Position numbers and translations under genes: made by a program. A model generated the notes under the pieces. The model saw only the letters and a list, made by a program, of their open reading frames with translations. It did not search any database and was not told the origin of the DNA. Positions 60,524 to 64,000 of a DNA stretch of 64,000 nucleotides are shown here, piece after piece. How positions within the stretch are numbered: position 1 is the stretch's first letter; each line of letters opens with the position of its first letter. The stretch is from positions 1 through 64,000 of the forward strand of contig NZ_JAWMTI010000008.1 of the NCBI RefSeq assembly GCF_036959255.1, given 5' to 3'. This DNA comes from Olivibacter sp036959255. GTDB lineage: Bacteria; Bacteroidota; Bacteroidia; Sphingobacteriales; Sphingobacteriaceae.

Positions 60524-61888
60524 ATGAAAAAAATAAGTTTGATCGCATTGGGGGCCATTGGGGTCTGTATTTTATCAGCTTGTAACGAAGAACGTTCTTG
60601 GCAAGATTTATTCGATGGGAAATCGCTAAATGGTTGGAAACAAGTTGCAGGAGATGCTAATTATGCCGTGGAGGACGGAATGATCGTTGGTACGACCGTT
60701 AAAAACACGGGGAATACATTCTTAATAACGGAGAAAGAATATGGTGATTTTATTCTGGAGCTCGATGCGAAAATAGAAGGTGATCATAATAATTCAGGAA
60801 TCCAAACGAGAAGTCATATTGATCTGCAGGCAAACGATGGTAAGGGAAGAGTATATGGAAGACAGGTTGAAATCGATCCAACGCCGCGCAGCTGGACTGG
60901 CGGTATTTATGACGAAGCAAGAAGAAATTGGCTTTATCCCTTGGATCTGAACGCCAAAGGCAAATCGGCATTTAAGAAAGGTGAATTTAATCATTTTCGA
61001 ATCGAATGTATCGGTGATACAACAAAAACTTGGATCAATGATGTTCCGGTGTCCTATGTTATTGACACCTTGGATAAAAGTGGATTTATTGGTTTACAAG
61101 TTCATAGTGTAGGCAAGGATGGTGAAGCGGGCAAAAAGGTATATTTTAAAAATATTAGGATACAAACGAGTAATTTGCAACCAAAAAATATCGGGAACGA
61201 GATCTATGTTGTAAATTTCAAGCCGAATACACTTTCCCCTGAAGAGCAAGCAAACGGGTATCAACTGCTTTATGATGGTCAGACAACCGATAACTGGGTC
61301 GGTACGAACGATACATTTCCGGAAAAAGGATGGTCTTATGATCAAGGAGAATTGCGTGTTCACGCGACGGAAGGAACGAATACGCCGCGTGCCGGAGATA
61401 TTGTAACTAAAAAACTTTTTAGCACATTTGATTTATCTTTTGAATTCAAACTTACACCGGGTGCAAACAGTGGGCTTAAGTATTTCGTCGTATTAGATGA
61501 CAAAAATAAGGATTGGCCGTTAGGTCTGGAATATCAAGTGTTAGACGACGAAAAACATCCGGATGCAAAGATGGGACGTGATGGTAATCGGACGCTTGCA
61601 TCCCTCTACGATCTATTGACTGCTGAAAAACAAGCGAGATTTTTAAGACCAATAGGTTCTTGGAACAACGCTCGTATTGTTGTGTATCCGGATAATAAAG
61701 TAGCGCATTACTTGAATGGGGTAAAGGTGCTTGAATATGTAAGGGGTTCTGAAGAATTCAGAAAATTGGTATCTTTAAGTAAATTTAAAGATAAACCGGG
61801 TTTTGGCGAGGCGAAAGAAGGGCGTATTTTACTGCAGGATCATGGAAACGAAGTTAGTTTCAGAAGCATTAAGATAAGGGAATTGTAA
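60524..61888 (+). CDS. Lipoprotein with two tandem DUF1080 domains
   Basis: 454 residues. The signal peptide ends in a lipobox (LSAC, Cys20). Domain one (about 25-215) has WQDLFDGKSLNGWK and a jelly-roll core with SGIQTRSH. Domain two (about 240-454) has YQLLYDGQTTDNWVGTND and ANSGLKYFVVLDD. DUF1080 (3-keto-disaccharide hydrolase) proteins include enzymes that split 3-keto-glycosides. It is likely anchored in the periplasm or on the surface. It is two bases from the exported oxidoreductase gene, suggesting one pathway: oxidation at C3, then cleavage. Two domains in one protein is less common. Confidence 0.85.
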   Translation: MKKISLIALGAIGVCILSACNEERSWQDLFDGKSLNGWKQVAGDANYAVEDGMIVGTTVKNTGNTFLITEKEYGDFILELDAKIEGDHNNSGIQTRSHIDLQANDGKGRVYGRQVEIDPTPRSWTGGIYDEARRNWLYPLDLNAKGKSAFKKGEFNHFRIECIGDTTKTWINDVPVSYVIDTLDKSGFIGLQVHSVGKDGEAGKKVYFKNIRIQTSNLQPKNIGNEIYVVNFKPNTLSPEEQANGYQLLYDGQTTDNWVGTNDTFPEKGWSYDQGELRVHATEGTNTPRAGDIVTKKLFSTFDLSFEFKLTPGANSGLKYFVVLDDKNKDWPLGLEYQVLDDEKHPDAKMGRDGNRTLASLYDLLTAEKQARFLRPIGSWNNARIVVYPDNKVAHYLNGVKVLEYVRGSEEFRKLVSLSKFKDKPGFGEAKEGRILLQDHGNEVSFRSIKIREL

Positions 61889-61890
61889 AC

Positions 61891-63093
61891 ATGAATAGAA
61901 GAACTTTTTTACAGCAAAGCAGTTTGTTGGGAGGTAGTTTACTTATGCTTGATGAGCTTCAGGCAAAAACAGCATGGTTGGCAGATAAACCGATTAATAT
62001 CGGTATGATTGGCTGTGGTGATCGAGGAAAGGGGGTGTTGTCCGTCATAAAATCTTTACCTCAATTATTTAATATTAGAAGCTACTGCGATGTACTGGAG
62101 TTTAGATTGGAAGAGGCGAATCGTGTTTTGAAAGATGATAAAATTAGATCTTTTAAATCACACCGGGCGATGCTTGACGACAAAGAACTGGATGCCGTAT
62201 TTATCGCAGTACCTCTAAGTGAACATTTTAATATTGCCAAAGATGCCATTGAAGCAGGTAAACACGTTTATGTCGAAAAAACGATGACTTATTCAATCGA
62301 TGAAGCAACGCAATTAGTGGCCTTGGCTGATCGGCATGCCAAACAAACAATTCAAGTTGGGTATCAATACCGGTATTCCCCATTATATTTTAAAGTGAAA
62401 GATATGATCAGCAGCGGGTATTTGGGCAAAGTGACTCAAGTTGATTGCCGGTGGGACAGAAATGGAACATGGAGAAGGGCTGTACCTGAACCTGGGTTAG
62501 AAAGGCAAATTAATTGGAGGATGTATAAGGAGTTTTCCGGAGGCTTGGCGGCCGAGTTATTATCACACCAAATCGATTTTATAAATTGGGCTTTTGATAC
62601 ACATCCCGATGAGGTTTACGGAACGGGAGGTATTGATGTTTATCCGGATGGAAGAGAGACATTCGATAATATACAAGTAATGTTCAGGTATAAAAAGACG
62701 GGAATGATCGGTAATTTTGGCGCTACCTGTGGAAATGCTCGAGACGGTTATCTATTTAAGATTAAGGGGACAAAAGGAACAGTTTCCTTATTGACAAATA
62801 CGGGCCTTTTTTATCCGGAAAAAGATGCAAGGGAGCAGGTGGGAACCGTAGACGGCGTAAGTGGTGCAACAAAGATTGTTTGGAATAAGGACGGAGGTAC
62901 ACCGATTTTAGACGAACCTACCAAAGATGGTACATGGTATGCATTACAAGAGTTTTATAAGGCGATACAGACTAACGCTGTACCTTCATCAAACGTAAGA
63001 CGTGGGGCAAGTGCGGCAATCTGCGTTGCCATGGCCAATGAAGCTATTTACAATGGTCGACCGACATATTGGAAACAAGTATATGATATATAA
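61891..63093 (+). CDS. Exported Gfo/Idh/MocA-family oxidoreductase
   Basis: 400 residues with a twin-arginine-like leader (NRRTFLQQSSLLGGSLLML). After it come the Rossmann motif IGMIGCGDRGKGVLSVI, the FIAVPLSEHFNIAKDAIEAGKHVYVEKTMTY segment with the catalytic Lys of EKT, and the C-terminal GGLAAELLSHQIDFINWAF. Such enzymes oxidise or reduce sugars with a tightly bound nicotinamide cofactor; Tat export of the folded, cofactor-loaded form fits. It is translated almost directly after the DUF1080 lipoprotein. Substrate is not known; C3 oxidation of glycosides is a good guess. Confidence 0.87.
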   Translation: MNRRTFLQQSSLLGGSLLMLDELQAKTAWLADKPINIGMIGCGDRGKGVLSVIKSLPQLFNIRSYCDVLEFRLEEANRVLKDDKIRSFKSHRAMLDDKELDAVFIAVPLSEHFNIAKDAIEAGKHVYVEKTMTYSIDEATQLVALADRHAKQTIQVGYQYRYSPLYFKVKDMISSGYLGKVTQVDCRWDRNGTWRRAVPEPGLERQINWRMYKEFSGGLAAELLSHQIDFINWAFDTHPDEVYGTGGIDVYPDGRETFDNIQVMFRYKKTGMIGNFGATCGNARDGYLFKIKGTKGTVSLLTNTGLFYPEKDAREQVGTVDGVSGATKIVWNKDGGTPILDEPTKDGTWYALQEFYKAIQTNAVPSSNVRRGASAAICVAMANEAIYNGRPTYWKQVYDI

Positions 63094-63139
63094 AAAAAAC
63101 ACCGGTATTTGTTTTCATACAAATACCGGTGTTTTTTTT
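63092..63139. terminator. Bidirectional terminator
   Basis: AAAAAAAACACCGGTATTTG and its complement form a perfect 20-bp stem with an eight-base loop. It lies between convergent genes, the oxidoreductase on plus and the aminotransferase on minus. Confidence 0.9.
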
Positions 63140-63152
63140 ATATGTTCGATTT

Positions 63153-64000
63153 TTAAACTAATTTTTCAAGTGCTGTACGGATGCGACGTAAAGCTTCTGT
63201 TAGCTGTTCATCCGATGCGGCGTATGACAGACGAATGCAATCGTTATTCCCGAATGAATCCCCACCTACAGTTGCTACATGTGCCTCATTCAATAAATAG
63301 AGCGCCAAATCAGAAGAATTAGCAATAATATTGTTTTTCGGATCTTTACGCCCAAAAAATGCACTTACGTCCGGGAAGAAATAAAAGGCACCTTCCGGTA
63401 GATTTACTTTCACATCTTTAATTTCTTTGAGCGCTTTATATACCAGTTCGCGACGGCGCTCAAAAGCCCTTTTCATTTCATTAACGGTATCCAATCCACC
63501 TTCATACGCTGCAATCCCCGCTCTTTGCGCAATCGAACAAGTCCCTGAAGTGGTTTGTCCTTGTAGCTTATCATTAGCAGCAGCTATCTCTTTACTAGCC
63601 GCAAGATAACCTAAGCGCCAACCTGTCATCGCATAAGATTTGGAAAATCCATTAATTAATATAACTCGATCTTTTACACGCTCGAATTGCGCAATTGATT
63701 CATGTTTGCCTTTAAAATTAATATGTTCGTATATCTCATCAGATATAATATAAATTTGGGGATGCTTTTCAAATACTTCCACTAAGGCGGCCAGCTCCTC
63801 TTTACTATAAACACTACCTGTAGGATTACAAGGAGAGGAAAACATAAATAATTTTGTTTTTTCTGTAATAGCAGCTTCCAATTCTTTAGGAGTGATCTTG
63901 AAGTCAGTCTCAATATTGGTGTTAATGAAAACTGATTTTCCTTCCGCCAAATTAACCATCTCTGAATAAGATACCCAATAAGGAGTAGGAATGATTACTT
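63153..64000 (-). CDS. Pyridoxal-phosphate aminotransferase (aspartate aminotransferase type), cut by the window edge
   Basis: About 282 residues are visible, lacking the N-terminus; reading continues past 64000 with VIIPTPYWVSYSE before the visible MVNLAEGK. PLP Lys is in NGFSKSYAMTGWRLGYLA, the cofactor Asp/Tyr region is IISDEIYEHI, and the substrate Arg is in NDCIRLSYA. SSPCNPTG is the class I/II aminotransferase motif of the AspC/PatA branch. It moves an amino group, most likely between aspartate and 2-oxoglutarate. A perfect terminator follows the gene. Confidence 0.9.
   Translation of the reverse strand, partial: VIIPTPYWVSYSEMVNLAEGKSVFINTNIETDFKITPKELEAAITEKTKLFMFSSPCNPTGSVYSKEELAALVEVFEKHPQIYIISDEIYEHINFKGKHESIAQFERVKDRVILINGFSKSYAMTGWRLGYLAASKEIAAANDKLQGQTTSGTCSIAQRAGIAAYEGGLDTVNEMKRAFERRRELVYKALKEIKDVKVNLPEGAFYFFPDVSAFFGRKDPKNNIIANSSDLALYLLNEAHVATVGGDSFGNNDCIRLSYAASDEQLTEALRRIRTALEKLV

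Overview
The window looks like chromosome of a Bacteroidota bacterium, most probably family Sphingobacteriaceae (Pedobacter, Sphingobacterium or Olivibacter type). The base composition is AT-rich by eye. Several intergenic regions carry the Bacteroidota -7 box TAnnTTTG, and Shine-Dalgarno sequences are rare. Lineage-typical families are present: a GLPGLI protein beside an OMP_b-brl_3 outer-membrane barrel, DUF4254 beside a GT9 glycosyltransferase, long-form NusB, DUF1573, HMA-AraC and DUF1080. The exact genus cannot be fixed from the sequence. I saw no rRNA, tRNA, CRISPR array or prophage.

Left edge (1-5.1 kb) is accessory. A copper-exporting ATPase gene is cut near its 3' end by an IS3-family element that runs off the window, next to an AraC regulator with a metal-binding domain. 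Then come an ABC ATPase gene with a one-base frameshift, its membrane partner, and an 11-bp tandem repeat array beside a decayed reading frame.

5.1-23 kb holds single metabolic and envelope genes: a REC-Hpt phosphorelay protein, an acetyltransferase, a PhnB/VOC protein, a 2H phosphoesterase, a DUF1772 protein, an esterase and an SMP-30 lactonase. They are followed by an ECF sigma factor with two small partner genes, M3 and M1 peptidases, the barrel/GLPGLI pair, cardiolipin synthase (with a G10 tract) and an MscS channel.

23-33 kb, mostly minus strand: a polX-DUF4254-GT9-sixA operon with an aldose-epimerase-like gene, then sppA, folK (plus), pssA and rho.

33-50 kb, mostly plus strand: pyrF, the complete sufBCDSE Fe-S assembly operon, an Lrp/AsnC regulator, ung, an MsbA-like ABC exporter, a leucine-dehydrogenase-like gene lacking a catalytic lysine, and the Bacteroidota housekeeping run nusB-DUF1573-yajC / ybbR-coaE-MBL nuclease. 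A MarR regulator, a ZIP transporter and a PAP2 phosphatase follow.

51-64 kb: glmM, a second cysteine desulfurase, a small highly charged protein, accD, fbaA, a 50-residue Lmo0937-type membrane protein, ispD, queA, a MacB/FtsX-type permease, and a two-gene unit of a double-DUF1080 lipoprotein plus an exported Gfo/Idh/MocA oxidoreductase. A PLP aminotransferase is cut by the right edge. Perfect-stem, often bidirectional terminators separate many units.

No single obviously new defence or mobile system was found. The observations most worth following are the lysine-less leucine dehydrogenase homologue, the PolX with a degenerate polymerase site, the 11-bp repeat array, the sigma-factor cassette, and the exported DUF1080/oxidoreductase pair.
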